Source of the DNA: Dysidea avara
Lineage: Eukaryota > Porifera > Demospongiae > Dictyoceratida > Dysideidae
Length of the DNA: 64,000 nucleotides
Direction of reading: 5' to 3'
Assembly: GCF_963678975.1 (NCBI RefSeq)
Contig: NC_089274.1
Coordinates: 44,732,075-44,796,074, forward strand
Shown here: piece by piece, positions 21,905-33,646 of the stretch
Numbering within the stretch: the first letter of the stretch is position 1
Layout of the letters: every line of letters starts with the position of its first letter
Made by a program: the position numbers and the translations under genes
Notes under the pieces: model-generated
Databases searched by the model: none
Told to the model about the DNA's origin: nothing
The model's input: the letters and a program-made list of their open reading frames with translations, nothing else

Positions 21905-22969
21905 TAGTGGCGTAGCGTGCTCTTAAACAAGAAGCTCTATCCATCAAACGTCAGAATCTCTCTCACAGATTTTCAGAGTTTTTCTCGACTTTGTCCAACA
22001 ATCTCCAACTGTCCCTGAAACTTGCTGGTGAGAAGGGTGCATCCTCCTGGCTTTCCACTTTGCCTTTGGAATGTCATGGATTTGCTCTCCACGGTGGCTT
22101 TTGTGATGCGTTAGCTCTCCGTTATGGTTGGTCTCCTAAGAATCTTCCTGTCAGCTGTGTCTGTGGCAGATCCAACAACATTGAACATGCTCTCAGCTGT
22201 CCGAACGGAGCCTTCCCTACCATCTGCCACAATGACATCCGAGATTTGACTGCAGAATTAATGTCAGAGGTTTGTCATGATGTATCTACTGAACCTCCCC
22301 TTCAGCCCTTGAGTGGTGAATCTCTCTCCCTACGTACAGCTAACCAAGATGTCGGTGCTCGCTTGGACATCAAGGCTTCTGGATTCTGGGGTTCTCGGTT
22401 TGAACCTACTTTTTTGATGTTAGAATATTTAACCCTTATGCCCCTTCAAACCGTTGTAATCCCTATCGCCAGCATGAAACTTCGAAGCGCCGTCAGTATG
22501 AGGAGAGAGTGCGAGAGGTGGAACATGGTAATTTTAGTCCTCTTGTTTTTCAACTTCTGGAGGCATGGGTGCCTCCACCACTGTGGCTTACAAGCGCCTG
22601 GCCTTCCTCCTATCTTGTAAGTGGAAATCACTGCACCCTACTGTAGGGTGATGAGCTGGCTTCACTGCCATCTTGGCTTCTCCTTATTGCACTCTGCCAT
22701 CATGTGCATAAGGGGTTCTCGCTCCTCCTCTGGTCATCCCTTTAAGGGTCATGTTCCAGCATCAGTTGACCTTGCACTGGGGGAGGGGTGTCTTGGGGCC
22801 GTTTAAGCCCATTTCCTTTTTTTCTATTCTGTGTTCTGTAGGTTCTGTTTCTGTAGGTGTAGGAATAGGCTAAACCCATTTTATAGAACATCTTAGCGTA
22901 GAGTAGAGTGTGGTGGATGGGAGAGTCAACTTAGGCCAGTTCTTCTTTCTTTAAAAAAAAAAAAAAAAA
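21905..22969 (+). pseudogene. C-terminal domain of the same retroelement family, plus copy
   Basis: Reading starts near 21925, before an obvious ATG. It encodes GEKGASSWLSTLPLECHGF, then CVCGRSNNIEHALSC (a C-x-C-x7-H-x4-C cluster), then FPTICHNDIRDLTAELMSEV and GARLDIKASGFWGSR. Shortly afterwards the frame departs from the family (FEPTFLML where FFDVR is expected), so a frameshift is likely near 22400. The C-terminal CIRGSRSS block is in another frame near 22700. It ends in A17 at 22953-22969, a retroposed 3' end. A functional copy would be RT-linked; this one is truncated. Confidence 0.65.
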
Positions 22970-24192
22970 GTGGCGTACCTCAGGGAAGTGTGTTGGGACC
23001 ATTATTATTTTTAGCATATATTAATGATATTTATCATCTTCCTGTCGTTTATTCGCTAATGACTGTATTTTGTACAGAAAGATTGATACACCGGATGATG
23101 CTAAAATACTTCAAGAAGACTTGAGAAAACTGGAAATATGGGAAGAGACCTGGGGGATGAAATTCAATATAGAGAAATGCATGATATTAACAATCACATT
23201 AATACATAATCCTTACATTACGGAATACACCCTCCATGGCAAAAAACTGAATCCTGTTGTAAATGCTAAATACTTGGGTATCAACTTTGCTAGCAAGCTT
23301 ACATTCAACCATCATGTGGACACTGTTTGCCAAAAAGCTAATAACACTTTAGCATTCTTACGAAGAAATCTGAATCACTGTCACCAAAGAGTTAAGCTAG
23401 ATGCCTACAAGATATTTGTTCTACCAATTTTAAACTATGCTGCGACAGTTTGGTCCCCACACACGCAATACTACATCAATAAACTAGAAGCTGTTCAGAA
23501 GCGTGCTGCTCGTTTTATTGTGTCAGATTACCACAGATTAAGTAGTATATCACATATCCTAAATTCACTAAAGTTAAAATCTATAGTGTACCACCATACA
23601 AGGCTTCGTCTCTTGATGTTCTACAAGATTGTCAATCACCTAGTAGAGCTTCCTATCCCCAGTTATATAGTACATTCTACAAGATGTTTACGAGGAAACC
23701 AGGATAAATTCATCAAACCATCTGCTACTGTTGATGCATACAAATTTAGTTTTTACCCAAGATCATTTACCCTATGGAATCAACTACCAATCAATGATAT
23801 TTTTTCCCTAAATGATTTTGATAGTATTCTTCAATCAACACTGACACATTCAATGAAAAACAGTAATTAATAATCTAAAGACATTGTTTTTATACTCAAA
23901 TTTGTGAGTTGCAATCATAAATATATATATATTAGCCCCCCTCTGTATTAAGTGTGTTGGTTGTCTTCAAAGATGTTGTAAAATACGGATGAGACCTACC
24001 TGGATGGACATTTCTTCCCTGCCACCCACCTATCATCTCACAACACTGGCGTGACTCGATCGCTGAAAACTTCGAATGAAGGCCAAGGTGAAGGCATGAA
24101 AGGATAGAAGGACACATATACCACTTTCACACCTCACTTCAAAGGGAAGAGAAGGTGTATAAGTGGTATAATAGCACTGCTAGCAGTGCTCA

Positions 24193-24294
24193 GGAATGCA
24201 GTAACGAGAATAGGAGGTAGTATATACAAGTTATATCCCTCCTAGGAGTGATATAACTTGTATATACTACCTCCTATTCTCATTAATGCATTCC
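24193..24294. repeat. Near-perfect 102-bp hairpin
   Basis: Two 45-bp arms (GGAATGCAGTAACGAGAATA... and its complement) surround a 12-base loop CCTCCTAGGAGT, itself partly palindromic. Only a few mismatches are present. It could be a tiny MITE; no target duplication was evident. Confidence 0.75.
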
Positions 24295-24512
24295 AAGCAT
24301 TCTCAGAAATCATTTGATTTCTTTGATGAAACTATGTGATCTCTCCTTTAATATAGCGACACTTCACAGGATCGATAGTGGGTTTTAGTTTTGTAAAGTG
24401 AGCCAAGACTTGGGGAAGAAGATAGTTGTTTTACTGAATGAAGAAGGTCACAGGTTAGTTTATATTAAACATGTTACATTCAATAGTCACGTGGGGATGT
24501 CCTACAGACACT

Positions 24513-26434
24513 GTAGTCTCGCGTGGCCAGACCGCTTTTTTCCGTATATTGGGTGGGGAAAAAAAGGTCTGGTGCAATTCCAATAGCTGTTTACTTCTGA
24601 GCCGTCCCCACATTCCAGGGATGCTAATTAAATAACATTGGTCACAAAGGAGGTGCCATGACGTCAGTAAGTTAACTAGAGATCTGTTTATCCTTTAAAC
24701 GAATCTTAATTTGCTCCGATGTCTCTTTTATAGCGTCTTGACAGTTAATCCTCATCGTGTAACAAGACTCACAACCGGAGCAGGAGTGTAGGAATACTTC
24801 ATAGTTTTACTGACGTCACGGCACCTCCTTTGTGACCAATGTTATTCAATTAGCGTCCCCGGAATGTGGGGACGGCTCAGAAGTAAACATGCTACTCTCC
24901 CTCAGGATTGGTTGTCAGTTAACATCACCCCTGTCTTCAAGAAGGGAAATCGAAGTTCTCCTGCAAATTATAGACCAATCTCACTAACATCAGTCCTTTG
25001 TAAAGTAATGGAACATGTTATTTTTCACCATATAATGTCCTTTTTTACATCACTAAACACTTTAAATCCTCTACAACATGGATTCAGGCCCAACCACTCC
25101 TGCCAAACACAACTAGTTGATTTTATAGATGAGATCCAATGATCTATGAATAGCCAGCAACAGACTGATTTATTGTTTATGGACTTTTCTAAGGCTTTTG
25201 ACACAGTTCCTCACAAAAGACTATTAAACAAATTAAAATTCTATGGTATACGAGGGCCTCTTCTTCAATGGATCTCTTCCTGGCTAACCAAACGATATCA
25301 AAGGGTAATTGTTGATGGAGAATCATCTAGCGCAACAACTGTTAAGTCTGGGGTACCACAGGGTACTGTACTAGGCCCCCTTATGTTTCTTGTATATATT
25401 AATGACATAAATGAAAACATTACATCTTCAGTTCGATTGTTTGCTGATGACTGTGTTATTTACAAGACTGTTACAACACCGCAAGATTCAAAGCAGTTAC
25501 AGGAAGACTTACATAAAATATGTGAATGGACTCACAAATGGCAAATGAAAATAAATGTTGAGAAATGTGCTGTGCTGAGGTGTACTCGTTCCCTGAACCC
25601 CATACAATATACGTATACCTTATCAGGTCATAATGTCGATATAAAGAAGTGCCATACATACTTAGGTGTAGCGATTGATAACACTATGTCATGGTCATCA
25701 CATATACAAACAGTAAGTAACAGAGCAACCAAAGTGCTAAATTTTATTAAACGAAACCTAAACAACTGCCCATCTGATACTAAAAGAACAGCGTATTTAA
25801 CATTGGTTCGACCAATTATGGAATATGCCGCCCCAGTTTGGGAACCGTATTATAACACTGACATTTATAAGTTAGAAAAGGTGCAAAGAAGAGCTGCTCG
25901 ATGGATTTTATCAGATTACTCCAGAAATAGTGTTACGTCATTATTGTCCTCTCTTAGCATACCTACATTACAACAACGCCGTCAGTCATCAAGATTAACA
26001 CTATTCTATAAAATAATTGATAATACACTACCGATCTCCATCCCCTCACATTATCAAAGAACTCAATTTTGTACCAGGCAACATCACCCCAATCATTTCA
26101 TTCTGCCACAAGCAACCCTCAACACCTATAAATATAGTTATTATCCTAGAACTGTTAAAGACTGGAATGAGTTGCCAATTAATATAATAGAATCAAGAAA
26201 TTTGGATGAATTTATTTACGTACTTAACCTTCACTACTGTAATTAATTATCAAATTGCATGTATGTATGTATGTATTTGATTGTACCATTTGGGGTTTTC
26301 ACCCCCTGGGCAAACCAGCTGAGCTGACTGCCCAGTACCTAATCTTAAATCTTAAACAGCTATTGGAGTTGCACCAGACCCTTTTTTTCCCCACCCAATA
26401 TACGGAAAAAAGCGGTCTGGCCACGCGAGACTAC
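24513..26434. mobile_element. Palindromic MITE split by a LINE insertion
   Basis: The ends GTAGTCTCGCGTGGCCAGAC and complement are flanked by AGACACT (24506-24512 and 26435-26441), a 7-bp target duplication. The left arm runs 24513-24670 without a break. The right arm runs 24808-24888, stops at GTAAAC, and resumes at 26358 with AGCTATTGG. Removing 24889-26357 restores an uninterrupted palindrome of about 453 bp. CCAGACC-type ends are also seen at 32.93 kb. Confidence 0.85.
24889..26357 (+). pseudogene. 5'-truncated LINE reverse transcriptase, nearly open
   Basis: This is the best-preserved LINE in the window. It begins inside the reverse transcriptase (FKKGNRSSPANYRPISLTS), has one in-frame TGA at about 25141, and is then open from 25146 to 26246. 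Palm blocks FMDFSKAFDTVPHKRLL, SGVPQGTVLGP and the catalytic RLFADDC are intact, followed by thumb and C-terminal blocks (LEKVQRRAARWILSD, YYPRTVKDWNELP). After the stop come a GTAT microsatellite, a CTGGGCA..TGCCCAG hairpin and an AATCTTAAATCTTAA tail. TAAAC flanks the insertion (24884-24888 and 26353-26357). The endonuclease is missing. CR1/Jockey-like by motif style. Confidence 0.9.
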
Positions 26435-26445
26435 AGACACTGGGT

Positions 26446-26685
26446 GTAGCGCTTAATTGATTTGGCCATTAGTGTTAATAGTATTCACTACTTTAGTTTA
26501 TTCATGGCTAGTAAAGTAAGTACTTTAGTGTAGTTGAATCGTCTTTACATTGCCGTTTTGACACCTGGTGCGATGTCACACACGCATAGTGACTGGGCGT
26601 GGCGCTTAATTGGCTAGGCCATTATAGCGCTGTAAACATATTCACTGCTTTAGTTTATTCATGGCTAGTAAGTACTTTATAGTGC
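26446..26685. repeat. Tandem duplication, two diverged copies about 147 bp apart
   Basis: Both copies contain GGCGCTTAATTG-type sequence followed by GGCCATTA and TTTAGTTTATTCATGGCTAG. The first copy starts right after the split MITE. No gene is involved. Confidence 0.6.
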
Positions 26686-27392
26686 ACTTAAGCTTCATTA
26701 TGAGCTGTTCAGCTCGTATTTGGGCTTCCTGTGTTTAATTGCATACCCACAATCGAAGCGATCTGCATGCTCGTGACGATACACTTACGTTCGGCCTCTC
26801 AGCAGTGCCTTGTCGTTGCTCTTACGACGTTACCCACAATCGAAAGTCACATGATCCCATATAAATACACTCGCAAAGCATTCAAGCAGTTTCCATGTAC
26901 ACTTGCAGGTGATTCACCCAAGTGGAATATATTAGTTGTAACATGGGCACTTGTGATTTGCCTGAAGTATACACACTCGTGCCCATGTTACAACTACTAC
27001 TTGTAAGAAGGTGTCACAACTAATAAACACAGTTGGGAACTGAATGTGTAATATGTGACTATTGAGAGCTGTAATGGTAGACTCTGGCAGGGGGTGTCTG
27101 GGTATCTAAATGTTTGTTATCTTTACAGCGACCATACTGAAGGTCTGCATGCATGACACTAATTTTATAATATGTAGCTACTAAGTGGATTTCAAAATAT
27201 TGTTACTTGTGTACTATAGAAATAGTGTTTTTGGTATAACATTTGTGGAGCTCCACTACAGTAAAACCTATTTTTATGATTGGACACATCTGTTATCCAG
27301 TAGTACTGCCTGTTCCATCTATCATTAAGGATGTACCCAGGTTTAGAATACAAGACACAAGGTTAGGGATTTAGGAAAAAATGTGAGGGGCC
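26686..27392. other. No gene recognised; one hairpin
   Basis: The open frame at 26731-27006 (91 codons) has no recognisable motif and its end lies in a palindrome: AGTTGTAACATGGGCAC at about 26934 and its complement at about 26980-26996. I do not consider it a gene. Confidence 0.5.
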
Positions 27393-27395
27393 TTA

Positions 27396-27763
27396 GGCCA
27401 CTCCAAATAAGTTCTCTGTTTCCCGTCCACCGCCCACATCTAGTTACTGTCAGCTCTAAATATTCCATTATTCTGTATTCTTCCATTATTTTCCGGTTAT
27501 TCTTGCATACTGACAGACTCAGTAAAAGCCATTTTGAAACAATGTCAGCAGCGCTATCAAGTCGGCACAAACTTCACGTTTGTGCTATTTTTGCAACTTA
27601 AAACGGAAGGAACAAACTTAAGCATGCTTTTATGGTTGTGCTAGGCAAATAATGGCTTGAAAAGCTGCCAATCTTATAATGAAATAATCGAAATGAATTG
27701 CCCTCCCACATGTAAATATGCTTGAGTCCAGGATGGGAAACAGAGAATTTGTTTGGAGTGGCC
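27396..27763. mobile_element. Harbinger-like MITE, 368 bp
   Basis: The ends GGCCACTCCAAATAAGTTCT and its near-complement are flanked by TTA on both sides (27393-27395 and 27764-27766), the 3-bp duplication typical of PIF/Harbinger. The inverted similarity extends about 35 bp (through CTCTGTTTCCC). A larger relative lies at 30182-31754. Confidence 0.78.
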
Positions 27764-28199
27764 TTAGCTATATACTTGCATAAGTTAGTGGTGAATATGT
27801 AGCAGTTGGTATATTATGGTGAGTATAGTGGTGGCAATATTGTTGTAATTAAGTGGAAGCTGGTCCCAACCACTGTGGACACATCCTCGAATCATTTAAC
27901 ACTATACCTTGATAGTCAAGCAACCTTGATTATAATTTTAGTTCAGATTTAGCCTTAATAAAATATACAATCTTTTGAGCATCGGGTTATAGAGGTTTCA
28001 CTATACTTGTGTTAGCATTTATTACACTTGTTCACAACAACTATTCAAACTTGACCACTACTCAGTATAAAACAATGTTTTTTTTTATTATGACACTGCT
28101 CAAATTCGGCCACTGTTAAAAGTCTGGTGGTGTTTAGCTACGTAAAAATGGTACTTGTATTATGTATTATGCATGAAGTATATAATTATACTTCAGCTA

Positions 28200-28925
28200 A
28201 GGCTTGGGACCTATTTAACATGGACGTTATATCATGAGGTGATCTTTCAACAAGGTCTTAAAATACATATGAGCTATGTGTTGGGACCTACTTGAGTTGG
28301 TCACTTTAAATCTTATTAATGAGCTTGACAAGTAACTGCTACATATTCACCACTAACTATGTGTGGGACTTAGCTACTCAAAATGTTCACTGTAATGAGG
28401 TGGTCTTATTAATGAGGTCACGCAGTACACCTTAGATCATGTTTGGGATGTACTTGACACTATAATGAGATGATCTTATTAATTAGCTATGTTTGGAACC
28501 TACTTGACATGGTCACTATAATGAGGTGGTCTTATCACTGAGGTCATGAAGTACACCTTAGTTATGTTTGGGACTTACTTGACATGGTCGCTATAATGAG
28601 GTGGTCTTATTATTGACATCTTGAAGTACACCTTAACTATGTTTGGGACCTACTTGACATGGTCACTATAATGAGGTGGTCTTATTAATTAGCTATGTTT
28701 GGAACCTACTTGACATGGTCACTATAATGAGGTGGTCTTATCACTGAAGTCATGAAGTACACCTTAGTTATGTTTGGGACTTACTTGACATGGTCGCTAT
28801 AATGAGGTGGTCTTATTATTGACATCTTGAAGTACACCTTAACTATGTTTGGGACCTACTTGACATGGTCACTATAATGAGGTGGTCTTATTACTGAGCT
28901 TGTCAAGTACACCTTGAGCGTGCAA
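28200..28925. repeat. Minisatellite of GAGGTGGTCTTATTA units with a 206-bp higher-order repeat
   Basis: Monomers of about 75 bp (GTTTGGGACCTACTTGACAT, TATAATGAGGTGGTCTTATT, AAGTACACCTTA) repeat. A three-monomer block (75+75+56 bp) starting at 28481 is duplicated almost exactly at 28687, so the higher-order period is 206 bp. Copies outside the duplicated block are more diverged. Confidence 0.88.
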
Positions 28926-30178
28926 TTCTCAGGTATCACATTAAAGTGTTCAATAATGATGAAGCTATGTCCATCTATACCTTCAAATCAACCAGGCTGC
29001 TTGAAGACATCTTACATTTGACAGCCTTGTACAAATGAATGTATTGCTAAAGTGGAGCAATGGAAATTATGTATGGATGTAGCAATCAAGTTGCAGGGTA
29101 GTATGCCAGAATTGCAGGTTGTGCTAACTAGGTAGATCCAATCAGATATTGCAAATCAATATATGGGCAAGAATTTTTTTTTTTTAAATCTATAAAAGTA
29201 GTGTGGACCAGTAAGACCTCAAGTAAGTATCAACTAATTAGTAGATGTGCAGCACAACCTCAATATCCAGCCAATCATTAATGGTCGTTACAATGATGTT
29301 CATCTTATCTCCAAATATGTAGCTGAATTCAATGTGTATGCACACGTCTCCAATGGCTGGCTAACTGACAGTTGATTACATTTTTTTGGTCTCATCGTTA
29401 CACTTACATGTTTGATTATTGGGTGGAAAAGAGATGGACGTGGGGTTCTTCCTTTGTTGGTGAGATAGCCAGTACAATGATTCCTACCAATTATATTGAT
29501 AGTCCATATAAATTATCAAACCAAGGCCTTCAACAATAAATACATGTGGTCTAAGTATGATTTAAATCTAAATTTTGAGTATATATAGTAAAGAGGACTA
29601 AGTGTTACTTTTCTTCAACGTAAATAACAATCTTGTTTCATGGTCTGGTCGATGGCTGACTTGTTTTGGATAGAAAACCAAAACAGTTATAATTTCATGA
29701 CCACAGTCAGCCTAAGCAAATTACATTCCTAGGCAATATGTTACCTTTGAATGCCCATTATGTGACCACATTGTGAAATAGGTCTGCAGACTGGATAGAT
29801 AGCTATTGGCATGATGTTTGGTCACAGGTTAGTATTAACATACATTAATTTGATTGTGGATACTGCAATAAGTCTGTGGATCAAGTCACTACCTGGTCTG
29901 GGATTTATTCCTGTACTTACTAGCTAATTTGTGGTCATTCCAATAATTATTCAAAAGCTGATGAGACCCGCTAAACCTGGACAAAATGTAACCCAAAGGA
30001 TGAAGGCACATACAACATTGGTAAGAATAACAACATCAGTAATATTAATCAAGGGTACAGTGCAATTATAGAACAAAAACAAAATTCTTGTGAGAGCCAA
30101 AGATGTGGCACAACACAAGATTTAAAACTCTTACAGTGTGGATCCCATTTGTATTTTGCAGACTTTGAATAAAGCTAG
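28926..30178. other. No gene seen
   Basis: AT-rich sequence without convincing open frames, tandem structure or terminal repeats. Confidence 0.4.
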
Positions 30179-30295
30179 TAAGGCCACTCCAAAATAAATT
30201 CTCTGTTTCTCTTAGCATGCAGGCAGGCGGTCCATATATTTCCATTACTCTAATATGAAATTGGCAGCTTTTCAAGTTATTATTTGCCTAGGTAC

Positions 30296-31081
30296 GGCCT
30301 AATGTATTTCGCAGACTGGACTCACGGACTGGACTCGCGGACTGGACTCACACACTGAGCTGGAAACAGCTTTTAAACAATAATCCAAGAATTATCCATC
30401 TCTTGCAACACTGGAGACACCACTATCGAGCTACAACTGCTGATACTGCTCTTCCTTACATGTAAACAAACTAGCGGTGCACTAATTAATTAGAATACAC
30501 TTACGATACACGAGTACTAGCAGTGATAAAGCGTGGTAGAGGCGATTGTTGTAGCTTAGATATTTTTCTTTTATTGCTTTAGCACTAGTGCTAGGGTTGT
30601 AGAGATGAGCCAGTAATAATTCTTAGCAGGGTAGCTATAGGTGGCACTGCCCAGCGAGGTGATGGGGCTATGCAAATAAACTGACTCATCACTACAGTCC
30701 TAACACCAGTGCTAAGTACTGGAGCAACAAAAGAGAAACAGCTGAGCTACAACAATAGCCTCTATCATACTTTATCACTGCTAGTACTCGTGTATCGTAA
30801 GTGTATTCTAATAAATTTGTATTTTGTATTTGTATTTTAAGGATAAAGGCTTATGCCTGTACATCCATAAACAAGACACCATTTAGTGCCATTTCGACAC
30901 CATTTAGTGCAAGCGCTAGTTTGTTAACTTGTAAGGAAGAGCAGTATCAGCAGTTGTAACTCGATAGTGGTGTCTCCAGTGTTGCAAGAGATGGATAATT
31001 CCTAGATTATTGTTTAAAAGTTGTTTCCAGCTCAGTGCGTGAGTCCAGTCCGCGAGTCCAGTCCGCGAAATACATTAGGCC
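30296..31081. mobile_element. Foldback element with about 300-bp arms and 9-bp target duplication
   Basis: The element starts GGCCTAATGTATTTCGC and ends with its complement, flanked by the exact 9-bp repeat CCTAGGTAC (30287-30295 and 31082-31090). Each tip contains two or three copies of the 14-bp word GGACTGGACTCRCG. The arms remain alignable for about 300 bp. Long arms with a 9-bp duplication are typical of Mutator-like (MULE) elements. The right arm was itself hit by a small retroposon at about 30812-30908. Confidence 0.88.
30812..30908 (-). mobile_element. Small retroposon tail inserted in the foldback right arm
   Basis: It interrupts the pairing of the two arms between CTAAT and TAGTGC. 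On the minus strand it reads a small hairpin (GTACAGGCATAAGCCTTTATCC) and then AAAATACAAATACAAAATAC, the pattern of a LINE/SINE 3' end. A similar ending is at 40828-40870. Confidence 0.6.
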
Positions 31082-31302
31082 CCTAGGTACAGTCATAGCA
31101 AACAACGTAATAACATTTTCAGCTTGTACCTTCATCATTTACATTGCATGAATAACACAAACATGAACAGTGATAACATTCTGGCATGTGAGCTGGCAAA
31201 CCTTACAAGATCAATTTTATTAAGACTGTACTGTAACAGTATGCAGAAAATAATGGAAGAATACGGAATAATCGAACATCTTAGAGCTGCATGGGAATAA
31301 AG

Positions 31303-31703
31303 ACAGAGAACTGCTGCTAGATTTTGCTTTAATGACTTTTCAAGATATTCAAGTGTTACTAACATGTTGTCTTCTCTTAATCTACCATTGTTACAGGCAA
31401 GAAGAACCCAAGCTAAATTAAGTACTTTTTACAAAATAATTAACGGATATTTGATTGTGCCTACAGATGATCTTACCCCTAAACTTTCAAGTTTAAGGAG
31501 TGGCTACTATCACCAACCAATGACTCTAATTGATGCATACAAATTTTCCTTTTTCCCGTCAACCATCAAATTATGGAACCAACTCCCTGCTGATGTAATT
31601 AATTCCTCTACCCCTAATGAGTTTTGTAATAACTTAAGTAACTTTTATGATCACACCTGTGCGTTATAATCTTTTGATTGCTGCACAGTAATAAATATAA
31701 TAT
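31303..31703 (+). pseudogene. LINE C-terminal fragment
   Basis: This encodes RTAARFCFNDFSRYSSVTNML, then LLQARRTQAKLSTFYKI, DAYKFSFFPSTIKLWNQLP and ends CAL at 31669, followed by AATAAATATAATATAATAAAG. It is the extreme C-terminal block seen in all LINEs here. It is severely 5'-truncated. Confidence 0.85.
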
Positions 31704-31757
31704 AATAAAGAGATGCGGGTGGTGGATGGGAAACAGAATTTGTTTGGAGTGTCTTAA

Positions 31758-33015
31758 AGCGAGTGCTAGCCTTTTCATACCCCGGCACGGGTCCAGGCAG
31801 TTGTAAACTTTATTCAATCACACAATACTACGGTACATAGCGTAATGAAAATGATGTTAACTTTACACAGAACAAACTAGCTACTGTGGTCACAACCTGG
31901 ATACATACATAATGACATTTAATTCAAGTACAAGATAGCAGCAATACACTGTAGGTAGTTTCACTCTCAGAGTGTATACAGCAAACAAGGATATACTTTT
32001 ATTTTTTATTTTTTTTTATTTATTTGTACTGAGCAGTCAGCCCTGCTGGTATGCTCAGGAAAAAAAAACAACAAAAAAACAGTTCTAACTTAACATACAG
32101 TAAACCAATTGCTTACAGTAGGGTTTCCAATGTAAAAATTCGACTTCTTCAAAATAATTTGCTAACTGCTGTTACATGTTGGACTAACTCTCACTTGAAT
32201 ACAGCTGCAGTGGCAATAAATTCCATTGCCTTCTTGGTGTAGAAATCGATCGAAATATCTGCAAATTCCGACATTACGAGCTGTAACTCTCAGAAGCCTT
32301 GATCCTTTATCGCAATACTGGAGTTCAACCTTCCTCTGTGAGTAAACCTTCACCTAAAAGTATTGGTAGTTTGATTGGTGAGGTAGGTTTCCTGTCGCTG
32401 CATCATTTTAGCACGATTTTGGGCTCCAAAAACCGGTTTTCGTCTACGGACACCAAACGATTGATAGCCCAAACTTCCTCACACCACAGTAGTAATCATC
32501 CATCGACAAAGAAGTCACATACGAAGTATGGTTAAGTTGTGGCGTCTCTAACCATCTGGGTGAGCGTGATATAGGGCAAAATTGGCTGGAAATCACACCT
32601 TGACTACATAACTTTCTCACTCAACAGCTTAAAAATAGAAACCTTGATGTAAAACAACTGTATGATCCCTAAAGTACGGCTAGAAGTGAGGTTATCGTCG
32701 TCAGGAATCGTAAAATAAAATTTAATGGCGCTAAGGAAATAATTAAGCTCGCGTGATTTCTGCCATCTAAACACTTGATGTCTTAATCTTATGCAGTGCT
32801 ACAACAACTGTGATTTTACCCTCAATACAAATATTCCCTGCCCAGTAATAATAAACAAATAACTGTAGGCAGTGTATCATTGTTGATCACACCCAAGCCT
32901 AGTCACATGAGCCTGATTGAACCTGACCTAGCCAGACCACTATTTCTCCCCACGGCGCTTATCGATTAGAAATTATAAGCGCCTGCTCGAAATAGGGTCT
33001 GGTACACTTCCACAG
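31758..33015. other. No gene seen; LINE tail and a CCAGACC-type element end
   Basis: 31985-32065 on the minus strand looks like a LINE 3' end (CCTGAGCATACCAGCAGGGC, then AAATAAATAAAAAAAA). At 32931-33003 AGCCAGACC and GGTCTGG enclose a small hairpin (GGCGCTTAT..ATAAGCGCC), a short relative of the 24.5-kb MITE. Between them I recognise nothing coding. Confidence 0.5.
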
Positions 33016-33256
33016 AAATTTAACACTGAACCTTTATAATTCAGCTGTGTTCTATATTCACTCTTGCTGCATCGTAAAGTAATTTCTTTTAACTCTAATT
33101 GGCTGGTAATTTGGCCGCCTTTTTTTGCTCTATTATACTGACTATTAAAAAAGGCGGCCAAATTACCAGCCAATTAGAGTTAAAAGAGATTACTTTACGA
33201 TGCAGCAAGAGTGAATATAGAACACAGCTGAATTATAAAGGTTCAGTGTTAAATTT
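33016..33256. repeat. 241-bp near-perfect palindrome
   Basis: Arms of about 108 bp begin AAATTTAACACTGAACC and meet around a loop of about 22 bases near 33136. GGCCAAATTACCAGCCAATT is conserved in both arms. No clear target duplication. Its high arm identity suggests recent formation or gene conversion. Confidence 0.85.
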
Positions 33257-33637
33257 TTGAATTAATTGTATATGACCATTCATTCTTGGCCGCTTCAGAT
33301 ATCAGCCATTTCAGTTGCCAGTTACTTTCATGTACACACCTGTTTTATAGCCAAGGTGTTCTTGCATGGATTAAACTTTAGTAATTGTATTCTTGGCCGC
33401 TTCAGATATCAGCTCTTTAAGTTACCAGTTACTTTTCACTTCAGCTGAGCTGTTTTTTCTTTTTGTTTTTTTACATTGGGTTCCAAGTACTTGTAGTTTC
33501 TTGGGCACGCCTCTTTTACAGCGAAGGTGTTTTTGGGGTGGATATTACGTTACATTTTGAAATTTGTGGTTTCCCATACATATCTATGTGAGACGGCTAC
33601 AGTTGCCCGAGGAATTTCAACACATGCTAAAACTAAA
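33257..33637. other. No gene seen; short tandem duplication
   Basis: CTTGGCCGCTTCAGATATCAG occurs at about 33285 and 33393 within a diverged direct duplication of about 108 bp. Confidence 0.5.
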
Positions 33638-33646
33638 AATTCAAAA

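Larger units (their letters stand above)
21242..23932 (+). pseudogene. LINE reverse transcriptase split by a 1.66-kb insertion
   Basis: The first piece (21242-21311) encodes VSGNILNWITDFLDSRTQRV, palm block 4 of a non-LTR reverse transcriptase. The sequence resumes at 22970 with SGVPQGSVLGPLLFLAYIND, the next palm block, then FANDCILYRK, in which the first catalytic aspartate of FADD is changed to asparagine. Thumb and C-terminal blocks are open from 23070 to 23870. A frameshift lies just before the FAND motif. The AT-rich end (ATAAATATATATATATTA) is at about 23915-23932. The insertion carries two copies of a different retroelement. Confidence 0.8.
30182..31754. mobile_element. Larger Harbinger-like element hosting two nested insertions
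   Basis: The left end GGCCACTCCAAAATAAATTC and the right end (complement of TTTGTTTGGAGTGTCT) match the 27.4-kb MITE, with TAA on both sides (30179-30181 and 31755-31757). The AATAATGGAAGAATAC interior also matches the smaller copy. A foldback element (30296-31081) and a LINE fragment (31303-31703) account for most of the length. Confidence 0.7.

Noticed and set aside
26731..27006. Possible 91-residue secreted or membrane protein
   Set aside because: No recognisable motif, and the end runs through a hairpin; chance open frame is the simpler reading.
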